Counted from the stretch's first letter, positions 1-13,344 are shown. The stretch is DNA of 64,000 nucleotides from Cenococcum geophilum 1.58 (GCA_001692895.1 KV748228.1:807344-871343); one strand, 5' to 3'. The notes: generated from the letters alone by a model not told the origin. Numbers and translations: made by a program.

Positions 1-184
1 GAAGCGTTAATAGGAACACAAGACATGGGAATGGAAAGCTCTATATAAAATGAGTAGTAATTAGGGTGTAGATATAAGAGACAGAAGCTCCAAATATTCT
101 AAAGAAAGTGGAAATAGAAGAAGCGAGGAATAAAGGAGAGTTAAAGGACCCTTACCGGGGGTCCGCCACCTATCTATTATANAG

Positions 185-3100
185 TATAACTGCGGCAATA
201 TAAACCACCGCCTCGCAAGGCCCCTACTAGATAGTCTAAACCTAGAGAAATACTATATCCTTGCTATACAAGAACCGTATTATAATACCTTTACACAATT
301 AATATACTGCCCCTAAGGATTCTAGCTCCTATATAAACTAAAAGCAGCTATACGCGTGTACTTTATAATTAGCAAGGCTATTAGCCTGTCCTTATGGTTA
401 TAGTAGGTAGTTAACCTAGATATTNCAGTTATAACAATCTAAATATATAGGGGACCGGTATAAATTATTAATGTATATAACCCTAGGGTTAAAGGGGTCC
501 CACAAATAGAGAATATTATATTGGTAATAAGCTTATTAGAAACCGAAGGTATAGAGTCTATTCTACTAGGAGACATAAACCTCTACTACCCGCGGTGGGG
601 GGGTATCTATGTTGCTGTAGATTAACAGTTAGAGTGCCTACTAAGAGCTATAGATATTTAGGGCCTTAAGCTAGCCACCCCCCTAGGAGCAATTATATGG
701 CAACGAGGCACCGCTAAAAGCATAATTGACCTTATATTTATGGACGAAGGCCTATACTAGAGACTCAAAAGGTGCAACCCCGAAGAAGAATAGGCACTTA
801 CCCTAGACCATATCCCTATCTAGATATAGCTAGACCTAGATACTAAAGCGCAACTAAATAGAAAAAGATACGCAATAAGGAAGCTTAAGATAGACAGTTT
901 CCTTAATGTAGTTAAATAATAACTCCAAAACCTAGAAGAAATCTACCTAATACTAAATAAGTGAGGCTTATTGGCCACCCCTAAGGAAATCGACCGAAGA
1001 CTAGAAAGGATCTAGGCAGCGATTAAAAATAGGCTGAAAGAGCACTGCCTGATCTCAAAACCGGGCCCCTATACGCGACACGTATGGTCTATATAATACG
1101 CAGTTCTGGTTGCCAGCTAATGACGAGTAAGAAGGAAATATATAAGCAGCCATGACCCTAAAGACGAGAGATAATATAAAGATATAAGAAACTAGCTAAA
1201 GAATACCCTAAAAAAAGAAGCAAGGAATAACTGGAGACGGTTTATAAATAAGCATACTTTTAACCCGAGCCTCCCCCATAATAAGGGCCTTTGGGCTATA
1301 GCAAAATGGGTAAAGAAAAAGGTAGGGCGCCTAGCAGAAGACCTATACTTACTACCCTTACGAAGAGCAGGAGAATCACAGGCCATAAACGACAACGATA
1401 AGAAGGTAAAGATCCTTATAGAAAGGTTCTTCCCCTAACCGGCTCCAGTAGACCTTAGTAATATTACGGGCGAAACACCAGTAACTTACCTGCGGGTTAA
1501 CAGCGACATAACAATAGAGGAAATGGCTAGAACTATTAGCCGCCTTTTAAACAATATAGTATTAGGACCAGATGGGATTTTAAATGAGGCCCTAAAAACC
1601 TATGGGCCACTTATAGCACCTTGGCTTGTAGATGTAGCTAGAGTATACTTTGCTATAGGCTACTACCCATAACTTAGAAGATCTATAACAACGGTTGTTT
1701 TACGAAAAGAAGGTAAAGCAGATTACTTAATCCCAGGAAGCTACCGCCCTATTGCCTTAGAAAACACCCTTAGTAAGATCTTAGAAAGGGTAATAGCGGA
1801 ACGCATAGTAGATATGGTAGAGAAATACGCCCTATTACTACAAAGCTAAATAGGGGCAAGAAAGAACCGCTTAACACTATTAGCACTTACGCTACTCACT
1901 ACCACTATTAAATCTGCATAGGTGATGCGAAAGGACTTTATAGTATTAATGCTTAGCCTAGACATTAGTGGTGCCTATAATAATATACCCCATAAGCGTT
2001 TCCTATATATTCTTAGGGCAAAGGGCTTCCTAAAATGGATTATATAATTTATCTAAGGGTTTATAGGCCAGAAAGAAATATCACTAGTCTTTAGCGGATA
2101 CTAGAGCCCCCCTATTACAGTTATAATAGGAATACTATAAGGATTACCCCTCTTACCTATACTCTTCCTTTTCTTTATAAGTAACCTGCTTAACTCCTTT
2201 AAAGAAGGGGCGACCTAGGGAATAGGCTTCGTTAATAACATAAACCTAATTATATACGGGCTAATAGCCGCAGAGAATTACAGAACACTAGAGAAAGCCT
2301 ATAATACTTATATAGAATAGGCAAAACGTTATAGAGTCTAATTCTTACTAGAGAAATACCAGCTAATCCATTTTATAAGAAAACGTAACTAATCTGTAGA
2401 TCTCTAGCATATAATTCATATCTAAGGCTTTAGGGGTTAACCAGTTTAGGGCCTAAGGGTATTAGGAGTATAGGTAGACAGCAAGCTCCGGTGGAGCGCA
2501 TATGTGGCGTAAGCGGCCCGTAAAGGCCAAGTATAGTTCATTGCTTTATTTAGGATTGTTAACTCTATATAGGGTCCATGCTTCCAGAGGTCACGCCTAC
2601 TATATATAGTAGTCGTCCGGCCAACCATAATATATAGATTTAATATTTAGGCCATTAGAGAAACTAAAAAGGGCCCCCCTAAATCACTCCTTAAACTACT
2701 TTAAAAGGTCCAGACTGCCTGCCTTTAGAGTATTATAGGCGGGTATAAGCGAACGGCCACAGCACTGCTTAAGAAGGAATCCAATATTCCCCCCTTATAG
2801 TTATATATTAAAGCCGCTGCAATATAAAGGACGTAAAATAAACGTAACTCTAATGTTATAAAGTATATTAAGACACGCCTAAGTAAACTATAGAGGGACC
2901 CTAAGGTGCCCCGTAGGAGAACAAACCAATAACTCTAAAGTAGGGAAGAGATATTAGAGAAACAGGTAAAGAAAGTAAAAGAAGAATGGTGCCGCTTTAG
3001 GGCCTAGGCCTATATAGAGGAGGAAGGGAGACGCGTAAGAGGTTAGTAAAGATAATAGTAAGATAGAGAAAGGAGCTAAAGTAGAACACGTAAGAATGCC

Positions 3101-3610
3101 GGGAAACCATCTACTGTAATGCAATACTAGTTGGACCAACGCTAGAGAGGCGAATGGGAGTTAAAGGTACAGAGGCTGACTTAGGCAAGATAAACCCAAG
3201 CCATAGCATAGTTAACGCTATAGGGGGTAAATACCTAAGGGCTCCAAGAAGGCCTAATAAAGGCAGAAAATATAATAGCAATACTCTTAAGAACAGGAAT
3301 AATAGGACTAAAAGATTGGCTTTACTGGGTGGGTGTCCTAGTAGGTAGCCTGAGATGCAAATATGGCTGGCCAAGATAGACACTAAAACACGTAATACTG
3401 CTATGCCCCCTACGCACCAATTGAGAAATAATACTCTCAGCAGCTGGCACAAAGAACTATAATACACTGCTCTTAACACAAAAAGGCCTTAAGGCGGTCA
3501 CCCAGTGGCTTATTAGTTAAAATGTGCTAAATTAGTTCCGGGTTGCAAGGGAAATGGTAATAGAAGGCAAGGGGGCAAGCAGCAGGTGCCCCCTAGTAAC
3601 TCTACAGTAG
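185..3610 (+). pseudogene. LINE ORF2 relic: endonuclease + reverse transcriptase
   Basis: Would nick target DNA and copy the LINE RNA in place. Motifs are all in one frame: an N-terminal segment ending ILAIQEP (about 185-285), the endonuclease motif GDINLYYPRWG (about 569-601), the RT motif GSYRPIALENTLSKILERVI (about 1738), RT motif A LDISGAYNNIP (from about 1958), and motif C as FVNN (2228-2239). A C-terminal motif with C..YG...H....C starts at 3350. FVNN for FVDD means both catalytic aspartates became Asn, and one zinc ligand Cys became Tyr; both are G-to-A changes at former TpG. Many TAG/TAA stops interrupt the frame, yet it holds for 3.4 kb, so decay was by substitution. I see no RNase H domain between RT and C-terminus. 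The stop at 3608-3610 is taken as the end. Confidence 0.85.
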
Positions 3611-3868
3611 TAGAGTAATAGTTTGTGATACTAGCGCGTCCGTAGGCTTGTTACGGCAGCAGNGGTTCCTAAGGAGGTTAAATAGTAAGGTAGTAGAGCA
3701 CTATAGGCGACTTGTAGGCGCTAAGTAGGCGAGTCCTAAAAGGCGGGGAGATGGATTACGGGGTTTTCTCATTTTTCTTAAATAGAGTTTTCTCCCTATA
3801 TGTAAATAAGGAGTAGTCCGTGTAGGCCTAATAGGGATCCAAATCGGACGTTAAGCAATGAATTATTA
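3611..3868 (+). other. LINE 3' UTR and ATT-rich tail
   Basis: Non-coding stretch between the ORF2 stop and the junction with Gypsy-A. Its last ~70 bases resemble the reverse complement of the start of the short LINE piece at 15758-16137, which shows that both are 3' ends of one LINE family. The tail is (ATT)n rather than poly(A). The exact junction is uncertain by a few bases because the flank is also AT-rich. Confidence 0.65.
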
Positions 3869-5203
3869 TTATATACCTAAGTTTAGCAGATAAGAGTAGT
3901 TTATTTTTATAGTACGGGGCCTAGTTTCTGGGGGTAATCTTAATTTTATAGTCCTATAGTTAGTAAGGGGGTAGCTTATCTATATTCTTAGGAAGGAAGT
4001 GCTTAATATATTAACTAAACTCCTTTAGTAGGCGTTATAGAGTGTCTTCGCGGGTTAATCCTGGTTTACCTTTTAGGAATTTTTTAACATCGGTGTCAAC
4101 TATCTTCCGACGTAAAAGCTCGGGTTTAGTTTTTAGATTTGTCTTAAGGAAGTTATAGAAATAGGGGGAGAGTACTTTACGGGCTTCCTTTATTATATAG
4201 TCGCCTTCTACCAGCCGGCGGAAAGACCTTTCTAATAGGTTCGGTACTTCTATTAGGCCTATAGGCAGCTCTTTAAGCAGCTATCGGTGCTTATCTTATT
4301 TAACCAGTTCTACTAGCTCTGCTATATAAATCCTTATCACCTTTACGTCTTTTTATTTATAGAACTAGGTGAAATTAATAGCATAAGTGCATTTAATATT
4401 GTCTAGGTTAGGGAGTGTCTAGTTCTCTAGTACTATAACTAGGCTAGCATAGCTCGGTTGGCCTAGGGGGGCGGAAATAAGGCGGCGGCCCTATACGGTA
4501 CGCGCGGGGGACGGGTATAAGGTTAGGTGTTACGGTAGCGCGGTTTCTATTATCTAGGTCTTAGTAGTTCTATAGCCAGTCCTTACTATAACGCAAGCTG
4601 TAGTGTGCGTATATAGTATATAGCTTAGTTCCAGGTATTAGGCTAGGCGGCTAGGGTTTAAATAGTGCCTAGGTTGGGGTTAGATTCTTAATAGTGGCGG
4701 CGCAAAGCGGACCTTCTTCCTTAGTCTTGGCAGGGCTAGCTGGCCCGTTATTTTGGTCTTAAGTACTAGGGTAGTCTAGTCTTTTACTATCTCGTTTCTT
4801 TGTAGCTATACAGGCTCCCCTTTATTAGGAACACCCCCTACTATTAGGGCTTTATATATAGTCCTAGGCACTAGGCTTAGTAGTACTAAGTATCTATATA
4901 GGGCGTCCCTACTAATGTCGGTTATCCCCCACGGGAGGTAGTGCCTAGAGTAGTAGTCTAAGTTAAAGCGGATCTTAAGTTTCCTAAAGCTGGGACGGGG
5001 CTTATACTTCTAAAGCTAGGGNATACCTAAGATAATTAGGGTAGNNGGCAAGAGTTTAGTAATAAAAAAGAGTATGGCTTTAGTATAGAGGCCGATTAAT
5101 ATTTAGGCAGTAAAGTAGTCTGTAATAAGCGAAGTTAGAATATTATCTGCGAGGCATAGTGGCCTAGGTACTAGCAGCTTCTTAGTTATAACGTTATAAT
5201 TTC
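3869..5203 (-). mobile_element. Gypsy-A fragment (copy 1), protease-RT spacer
   Basis: Minus-strand gypsy sequence matching 34240-35540 of Gypsy-B, the same family. In Gypsy-B this stretch lies between the protease and the RT catalytic region, so no RT active site is present here. It is bounded on the left by the LINE 3' end and on the right by the abrupt switch at 5203. The same sequence continues uninterrupted in the second copy at 12010-15447. Confidence 0.8.
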
Positions 5204-8200
5204 ATGATCACGTACTATTGTCCTAATTGTCCAGTTTAGATTAGAATATAAACAGTTATCTATTTGGAATCCCTCTTTCTCAATTTTCGCAATTTCCTAA
5301 GGAATGTCGTCTACGTGAATTCCATCCGCATTCATACCCTACGATTCGACCATTATGGATACCTAAGTTTTATCGCATGCGCCCTAACAAGAATTTGTCC
5401 TTCCCGGAATTAAGTGCCGTCGACTGGCACTGTGCAACATACTAAGGTCCAAACAACAGTAACTGTGCTCGTGTGCTGGATTGGGAACTCGCTGCACATT
5501 ATATGCCTGGCCCCCAGTAGAGGAGTATCTCAGGTTTGAGTGACGTTCATCTTTTTGGACAAAGAATCGTAGTGTATGCCGTGATCTTGATTTCCTTTTG
5601 TTTTATTAAGAACGAAATGTATGAATATGTTCAGTCTATTCACTAGTTTACGCCTAACAGATGGATCAATGGTTATGTAATTACTTTACAGGACACTCTT
5701 ATTGACGAAATGAAAATTTCTCTGTTTTTGATCTTGGTACCCAAATCTAATTTAGCGGTGAGTGTGGCCAACCGGCAATGGGCATGTATGACTACTGTCA
5801 TACAGCACAGTAGAATATGCTGGCATCTCGAAACAAAGAGCTGTTGTAAAGAGGTGTGTCTCACTGTTTCCGCAGCACGAATTCGAAGATTTTCTTCTTT
5901 ATTCTGGAAGTTAAGGATATTCCTATGGCGCTCTCCTGACGGTCGCGCTCTATCCTAAGAATCGGAGAATAGATCACATGTCTTTCTGTATTAGGTGTCT
6001 GATCTAATAGACGAATGGAGATATCCAAATATGATGCGCTTTGCTGTTTCTTTTTTCTATTTTTTAGGGGAGACATTCCAGTATTTTCGTGCTATTGCAG
6101 TTAATACATCCCTATCTGGCGCTGCGGATGATTCCATCATTTTATGGCATTTCAGGAGATGATGGTCACATATTCGACCGCGTTATTTAACCGAGGTATA
6201 TCCTCTGTCCACGAAGATGATCCCGGATATCTATGATACGCCGTCATGGATGTATAAATCAAGAGATACATTTCATGAATATGTCTCTGTGGATCAAGAA
6301 TCTGTAGAAGGGACCTATCAATAGATTCGCCGTCTGTCCTCTCTCGTTCGGAATGGCTCGTAGAGTGGAGGGATCGTATCATTAACAAGAATATAAAGTA
6401 TGTTCTTGAGAAGCGATATTACAAAGTGATTTCCTTGGGACGCATCGCGCTCTCGAGAATTTCGACCCGTATTTGGGATGTGCTGCTTCTGTCTCCAAGG
6501 ATATATCCACAAAATTGAATGAAGAGTTCAGTGTGGCTATCCTAAGATTTTCCTCGCGCAGGATGTGCGAGGAATGTGCCGAGAATTTTCTCGTAAGTAT
6601 CGATATCAGTTGCCTGTCTTTATGTGTGATTTTTCCTTTGACAACCGCTTTCAATGACGCCGTCTCACTCTAGAGATATATCAGGATCCAGAAGATATAG
6701 AAAGAGAATAAGGGGATCGATCCACAGGATTAAAATATGTCACCCATTAGAAATTGTACACCAATGGTTAGAAATGTATACGTGTAAGGTCAGAGAGGCA
6801 GGAGGATATAGCATATGGCGCTGTCTCCCAAATATTTCGATGATCCTGTATCGATGAGTCAGTATAAGTTCGACGATCTTTCCTAAATACATATATCTTG
6901 TTATCATCTGGACGTATCGGATCTCCGACCCATACGCGAGTTAACACTCGCGCTGTATCATATCTTAAGATTGTTGACAAATCCTGATTTTTATTTTTAT
7001 TTATCCGTTGATTTCGGAAAATGATGGGTAGACCCGAACATAAATTAATAACATCAATAAAATTAGATAAATTAGAATATGTGGTAAGTTCAAAATCTCC
7101 GAAAGATAATCCATCATAATTGTTGTAAAGTCCCCCGAAAATAAAAATTCAATTAGTTAAAGATTGTGGGTAGCATAAATGTGATTAGAACGATCTACAT
7201 CCGCTAAAATATGAACGGATATCCTGGATCAAATAAAAATTAGACCAACGGATCTCTCGATCAAGCAGATATACAGAGCTATACTAAATAGGGACGTCGC
7301 GCCAGAGTCTGCTGAGATATGCGTTATGAAATATCAAGATCAATATGTATGTGTTATATGTGTAAGTCAATTGGATGACAAACACACAGCAGCATCATAT
7401 ACGATTTTCGCCGAATAGGCGCTCTGTATGGAAACATCAGCTAGAGGGAAGCGCGGCGGCGCTAAACACTTCCGGATAAATTAGAGTAGTATGTCTGAAT
7501 ATTGGAGCTAGGCGCGAGGTGTGTAATCTCTCTCGGTAAAGACACAATCTGTATAATGTGACGGTTGTGCGCGGTGATGGCGCGAGTGCATAATATTATT
7601 AAAAATAAAGTAGGGATACAAAATGGGGAGCCAGGCGTGAGAAGCCTAACAAATACTTGAAATATCCCATATAGACTAGAATATATACGACTGAATTTTA
7701 ATAACGCTTTGCCGGACCAGCCCGAAAATAATCCACGGCTGGACTCGATAAAGTGTAACTCTTCATCTGCTACTACTGCTTAGAGGGACATAATACTTTT
7801 CGCCGACGACTCTGGCTAGCATGATGCATATTCCTGTTCTACCTGTGAGATTTCCTGTTGATTTTGCGGCAGTATATTTTATAATTCTGATTCATTGCCT
7901 GATGCGCTCAATTATAAAAATGATATACTCCGAAATTCTCCCGCTACAAAGAGTTTTACAGAATAGAAATATGATATGATAATATTAAGCCGTCAATACA
8001 TGACAGGCACGATTGAAATCGAACTGCCAACTTTATTCAGGAGCGTGTTTAATCTCTTCTCTACTATATGATACAGTGTCGTAGATTGGCTGCATCGATG
8101 ATGTCGGTCAATGGGTTACGGGAGAGTCTTAAATCACAATAATTATTATGTACTTGTATACATGTTGTGACGAGTGTATGAGATGGGCAATAAATATTCT

Positions 8201-11200
8201 GCTGCAAATATATTATCTTATGCGTTATGGGATGTTATCGATTACATATACAGGATCTGGATTTGGACCCTGGAATAATCGGGACGAAATAACGAGAAGG
8301 CGACGGACGTATTGGCGGACGTGCTTCGGACGTCGCTTCGGACGTCGCTTAGTTTGAGATATATTTCAAGTCGCCGTGTAGGATGTTCTCGTAAGGAAAC
8401 TCTCGTTGTAGCATAAGGCTCAAGAATTTTCGAGTACGTGGCTTACGCATAGATAAATCATGCGTAATTCGTGAAGCGTGCACAATGCTGTTGAATTTAT
8501 CGAGAGAATCAGTAGGTACTGAGAGTCTATCTTGCTTGTCGGGTTCTCTACGATGTCTCACCACAGAATCAACTTGAATCGAGATTCCGCCACAACTTCG
8601 AGACTCGAGCTCCCAGCTTGAGACCACGCTTCGACCTTACCTAAATGAGCTCCAGCTTCACGGAAATCTAGCTTTATGAGACGAGCTCCCTGTGGATCTA
8701 TCACTTCTATCTCGGAGAGATCAGCGCGTTTTCGACGATTTGTCTAGCTTATTCAGAGTATCGAGATTCCAGTGCGCAGAGACATCAGTGGACCACCGAA
8801 TTTCAATCTCTTTCCTCGCTTGTAACAAATACTATCCGAGATCTCTCGCAGCTTTCGCACCCAGCTCTGATGTAGTCGAGGAGATTCGAGACCAGCTTCG
8901 AGCGTACGTGCTTTTCGTGACGTGCTTTCGACCTGTACGCGTGCTATCCGCGAGTACAGATGCGTCTCCGAGACCGTCTGTCCGGCGACGAGCGCTCTTC
9001 GCGAAAGTCTCGTGATAGGATATTCGAAGACGAGTTTCGGACGTGTGTATCGACGATCGAGTTGTCACTTTTCAGACCGGCGAGTCGTTCGCGAATTAAA
9101 CGGAATGATCTCCCCGCTCGACAATGTTATCGGACTGATATACATTGTATCCGTGATTCATATCCACTGCTAAATGGTCCTTCAAATTATTGAGGATTTT
9201 GTCGGAATATACTTGTTGAGAAGATAAGACAGATATATTCAAGATATAATGAAATAGAATATAAGTAAATAATGGAGTTTAAACCAGGGAAAAATTCAGG
9301 ATATATCTTGGTTTCGGTATTTTCGGGTATACTTGTTATATTGCTCCCACTTACTGGATCTTCATGATTTCAATTGAAGGAATCTATGCACATTCTCAAG
9401 GATCGTAGCAAATAGAAGAAAACTCCGGAATACGTATGCATTGGGCCTGAAAGATATATCGAGATAGGAATAGATTCAGAATTGGGGTAGAGAAGATATG
9501 ATCGATATGAAAGATCCGTGAATCTTCTAGATTTCCCCCCAACTCATATGACCCTTTAATTTATTCTCGCATAGGGGCATCGTTAAGTATGATCAAAATG
9601 TGAATTCTTCGGGCCATTACATAGCTAAAGGTGAGCTTATTCGTCGCTAAATAAGATGACGAGTCGAGGTATATAAATTGGAATTGAAAATTTTATGCAT
9701 AATTTCTAGTGAATAGATTAAATCAAAATAATCATTTTTGCCGTCTGTATCTGACAATGAGAGATAACTCAATGAGAAATATATCCCTCGCTGGATCAAA
9801 ATTGCCTCATAAAACTGGGATATCCCCATTAAAGAGATTATATTCGGATGGACGCAATTATTACTCAATAATCCGATGGAGAAGAAAATTATACCGATAC
9901 AGTATAAGAATATTTACTAGACCGAGTATGTAAAATATAACGATAAATTCTCTAATAGAACTATGCTGAAATTCAGCTAAGCATCGATAATTCATATTGG
10001 GGATTAGGAGATTAAATGATAATATTATCGCGAGATATGATCATAAATATTCTCGCCGAGATATCAAGATCATGAATCATTGATTCCGATCAGTATTCTG
10101 AAAGTGATTATTGAAAGAATATAGCTAGACGATAATGACTATATCCCACTCTTCCCCTCTCTCTCGGCACGGATTGATCTCTCAATTATTAATAAATTCC
10201 CCGCATATAGCGGGAATTCCCCGTATCCGTCATTGTTCATCATAGACTCAAAACTAGCGTTACGACGCAAGCAGTAATATATTAATAAGACAAAATTCGA
10301 ACGAGATGCATAGCATCACGTATATACTTTAATATTGATCGATGAGAGATATTTGAATGCACGATTGGTAAGATATATCATCAATTCAATTATATTAATA
10401 GAAGATTGCGATCTTGGCTGATGACCTAGTCCTCGAAAGAAATGAGTGTTATAATTCATGTGTGATCCAGAATATGAACTGATTGTCAAATTCCGAATTA
10501 TCATCTAGCAGGTATGTTGCTTGTATTACTAGTTATAAGTCTAAAATCAACAGGGACGTTGAATATTCGTTTATTAAAAATAATACTATATTGTCAAAAT
10601 GAGAGAATGGGATTAAGTAATCGATAAACTGAGTAGAATGTCTAGTTCTTGGAGGCAAGCTGATCTATTATATATACTTAATACAATATTAGATTCGATC
10701 GAAGATCTCTCGACGTGGATATATTATTATTATGTAAATAACTAATTGCAAGTCTAAACCTACGTAGAGAGATAACCCCGGGTGCCCTGATGAGAATAAA
10801 TGTATTCCCTCTTTTGAGATAATTCATTTTCACTCTTTTGCGCGATCGCTCATTATTTATATGGGGTGGAACAACCCTGTGAGCGTTTGAATTCGCGTAT
10901 GCTGAGCGGGATTTCGCGATATGATGGATGGCAAATTGGAGGATTTTGGGTGTCGGCGCATTATTTCGGCTGTGGATCGGTCGGGGTGATTGGATGACCT
11001 GGCGGGATCATATTTGATATTGGGATGATGGAGATTCAATGATTTTCCCCTTGTGGGTGATTATCGGGGTAACGAGATCCAATTGATATAGGCGATACTT
11101 CGTTCTTGCTAAAATCCAGTATAATGATTGATTATCAGGTAACAATCATTTGGTGGAATTCGGAAAATTATAATTCATCGTTAGAATAAATTATTGAGAA

Positions 11201-11326
11201 AAATAATGCATTGGATATGGGATTCAAATATAATATATGATCTATCCGTTCATCTGAGATCATCATGATATTACCGTAAATGATTGCGTCTCAGATAATA
11301 TTCTTAATATTGAATTGATGTTCACG
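5204..11326. other. Unidentified 6.1-kb block without RIP signature
   Basis: Composition changes at 5204: CpA, TpG and CpG become common and the CTAG/TATA-rich look disappears, although the block is still AT-rich in places. I find no transposase, RT, LTR or terminal repeat, and no homology to the rest of the window. The longest reading frames are about 60-110 codons on both strands with no recognisable domain, so I annotate no gene. The block sits between two identical repeat copies and ends at a gap. It may be genuine unique DNA, a decayed region of another history, or a misplaced or foreign contig. Confidence 0.6.
8302..8347 (+). repeat. Short tandem repeat, CTTCGGACGTCG unit
   Basis: Two perfect 12-bp units at 8324-8335 and 8336-8347, preceded by degenerate partial units containing GGACGT. 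Each unit contains the palindrome GACGTC. Related CGGACGT and GCTTCGA words recur between 8580 and 9060, so this may be the best kept part of a longer degenerate array. No function is assigned. Confidence 0.6.
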
Positions 11327-11351
11327 NNNNNNNNNNNNNNNNNNNNNNNNN
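11327..11351. other. Assembly gap (25 N)
   Basis: A run of 25 Ns joins the unidentified block to the second copy of the 1,993-bp repeat. The LINE and Gypsy-A sequence starts directly after it. Order and distance across this point are not established by the sequence. Confidence 0.97.
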
Positions 11352-12009
11352 GTTAACGCTATAGGGGGTAAATACCTAAGGGCTCCAAGAAGGCCTAATA
11401 AAGGCAGAAAATATAATAGCAATACTCTTAAGAACAGGAATAATAGGACTAAAAGATTGGCTTTACTGGGTGGGTGTCCTAGTAGGTAGCCTGAGATGCA
11501 AATATGGCTGGCCAAGATAGACACTAAAACACGTAATACTGCTATGCCCCCTACGCACCAATTGAGAAATAATACTCTCAGCAGCTGGCACAAAGAACTA
11601 TAATACACTGCTCTTAACACAAAAAGGCCTTAAGGCGGTCACCCAGTGGCTTATTAGTTAAAATGTGCTAAATTAGTTCCGGGTTGCAAGGGAAATGGTA
11701 ATAGAAGGCAAGGGGGCAAGCAGCAGGTGCCCCCTAGTAACTCTACAGTAGTAGAGTAATAGTTTGTGATACTAGCGCGTCCGTAGGCTTGTTACGGCAG
11801 CAGNGGTTCCTAAGGAGGTTAAATAGTAAGGTAGTAGAGCACTATAGGCGACTTGTAGGCGCTAAGTAGGCGAGTCCTAAAAGGCGGGGAGATGGATTAC
11901 GGGGTTTTCTCATTTTTCTTAAATAGAGTTTTCTCCCTATATGTAAATAAGGAGTAGTCCGTGTAGGCCTAATAGGGATCCAAATCGGACGTTAAGCAAT
12001 GAATTATTA
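11352..12009 (+). mobile_element. LINE 3' end (copy 2)
   Basis: The same LINE C-terminal coding remnant, 3' UTR and ATT tail as 3211-3868. It is cut at its left by the gap, not by a natural 5' truncation, and there is no separate target duplication to show that it is an independent insertion. Confidence 0.85.
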
Positions 12010-13344
12010 TTATATACCTAAGTTTAGCAGATAAGAGTAGTTTATTTTTATAGTACGGGGCCTAGTTTCTGGGGGTAATCTTAATTTTATAGTCCTATAG
12101 TTAGTAAGGGGGTAGCTTATCTATATTCTTAGGAAGGAAGTGCTTAATATATTAACTAAACTCCTTTAGTAGGCGTTATAGAGTGTCTTCGCGGGTTAAT
12201 CCTGGTTTACCTTTTAGGAATTTTTTAACATCGGTGTCAACTATCTTCCGACGTAAAAGCTCGGGTTTAGTTTTTAGATTTGTCTTAAGGAAGTTATAGA
12301 AATAGGGGGAGAGTACTTTACGGGCTTCCTTTATTATATAGTCGCCTTCTACCAGCCGGCGGAAAGACCTTTCTAATAGGTTCGGTACTTCTATTAGGCC
12401 TATAGGCAGCTCTTTAAGCAGCTATCGGTGCTTATCTTATTTAACCAGTTCTACTAGCTCTGCTATATAAATCCTTATCACCTTTACGTCTTTTTATTTA
12501 TAGAACTAGGTGAAATTAATAGCATAAGTGCATTTAATATTGTCTAGGTTAGGGAGTGTCTAGTTCTCTAGTACTATAACTAGGCTAGCATAGCTCGGTT
12601 GGCCTAGGGGGGCGGAAATAAGGCGGCGGCCCTATACGGTACGCGCGGGGGACGGGTATAAGGTTAGGTGTTACGGTAGCGCGGTTTCTATTATCTAGGT
12701 CTTAGTAGTTCTATAGCCAGTCCTTACTATAACGCAAGCTGTAGTGTGCGTATATAGTATATAGCTTAGTTCCAGGTATTAGGCTAGGCGGCTAGGGTTT
12801 AAATAGTGCCTAGGTTGGGGTTAGATTCTTAATAGTGGCGGCGCAAAGCGGACCTTCTTCCTTAGTCTTGGCAGGGCTAGCTGGCCCGTTATTTTGGTCT
12901 TAAGTACTAGGGTAGTCTAGTCTTTTACTATCTCGTTTCTTTGTAGCTATACAGGCTCCCCTTTATTAGGAACACCCCCTACTATTAGGGCTTTATATAT
13001 AGTCCTAGGCACTAGGCTTAGTAGTACTAAGTATCTATATAGGGCGTCCCTACTAATGTCGGTTATCCCCCACGGGAGGTAGTGCCTAGAGTAGTAGTCT
13101 AAGTTAAAGCGGATCTTAAGTTTCCTAAAGCTGGGACGGGGCTTATACTTCTAAAGCTAGGGNATACCTAAGATAATTAGGGTAGCGGGCAAGAGTTTAG
13201 TAATAAAAAAGAGTATGGCTTTAGTATAGAGGCCGATTAATATTTAGGCAGTAAAGTAGTCTGTAATAAGCGAAGTTAGAATATTATCTGCGAGGCATAG
13301 TGGCCTAGGTACTAGCAGCTTCTTAGTTATAACGTTATAATTTC
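11352..13344 (+). repeat. 1,993-bp direct repeat, copy 2
   Basis: Second copy of 3211-5203, including Ns at 11804 and 13163. Unlike copy 1 it continues without a break into the rest of Gypsy-A, so copy 2 has a natural right side. Confidence 0.93.

Larger units (their letters stand above)
1..3868 (+). mobile_element. Tad1-like LINE, RIP-decayed, 5' end outside window
   Basis: Non-LTR retrotransposon. One long frame carries, in order, an endonuclease, a reverse transcriptase and a C-terminal cysteine/histidine motif, followed by a short 3' UTR and an ATT-rich tail. The tail abuts Gypsy-A sequence near 3868, so the LINE is inserted into that gypsy copy. The first ~180 bases may be the end of ORF1, but I recognise nothing there. 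CpA/TpG depletion and nonsense codons without frameshifts point to RIP. Ns at 182, 425 and 3663 mark unresolved bases. The 5' boundary and target duplication lie outside the window. Confidence 0.88.
3211..5203 (+). repeat. 1,993-bp direct repeat, copy 1
   Basis: Identical by eye to 11352-13344 at a constant offset of 8141, with no indel. It holds the LINE C-terminus, the LINE 3' UTR and part of Gypsy-A. Ns at 3663 and 5022 recur at the same relative places in copy 2; only NN at 5045-5046 is resolved there, as CG. Copy 1 stops abruptly at 5203, where the non-RIP block starts. Confidence 0.93.

Noticed and set aside
3111-3479. 122-codon leucine-rich minus-strand frame, repeated at 11291-11620
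   Set aside because: It is antisense to the LINE ORF2 C-terminus; the long open frame is a by-product of RIP composition.
8349-8627. Minus-strand frame containing HGDLK, resembling a protein kinase catalytic loop
   Set aside because: Five residues only, at the very end of a 92-codon frame, with no ATP-binding loop or DFG motif nearby.
8692-9015. 107-codon plus frame in the orphan block
   Set aside because: No recognisable domain, and overlapping frames of similar length on both strands; likely chance in a CpG-rich patch.
10857-11039. Pro/Arg/His-rich minus frame in the orphan block
   Set aside because: 60 codons, no known motif, strand-skewed base composition explains its openness.
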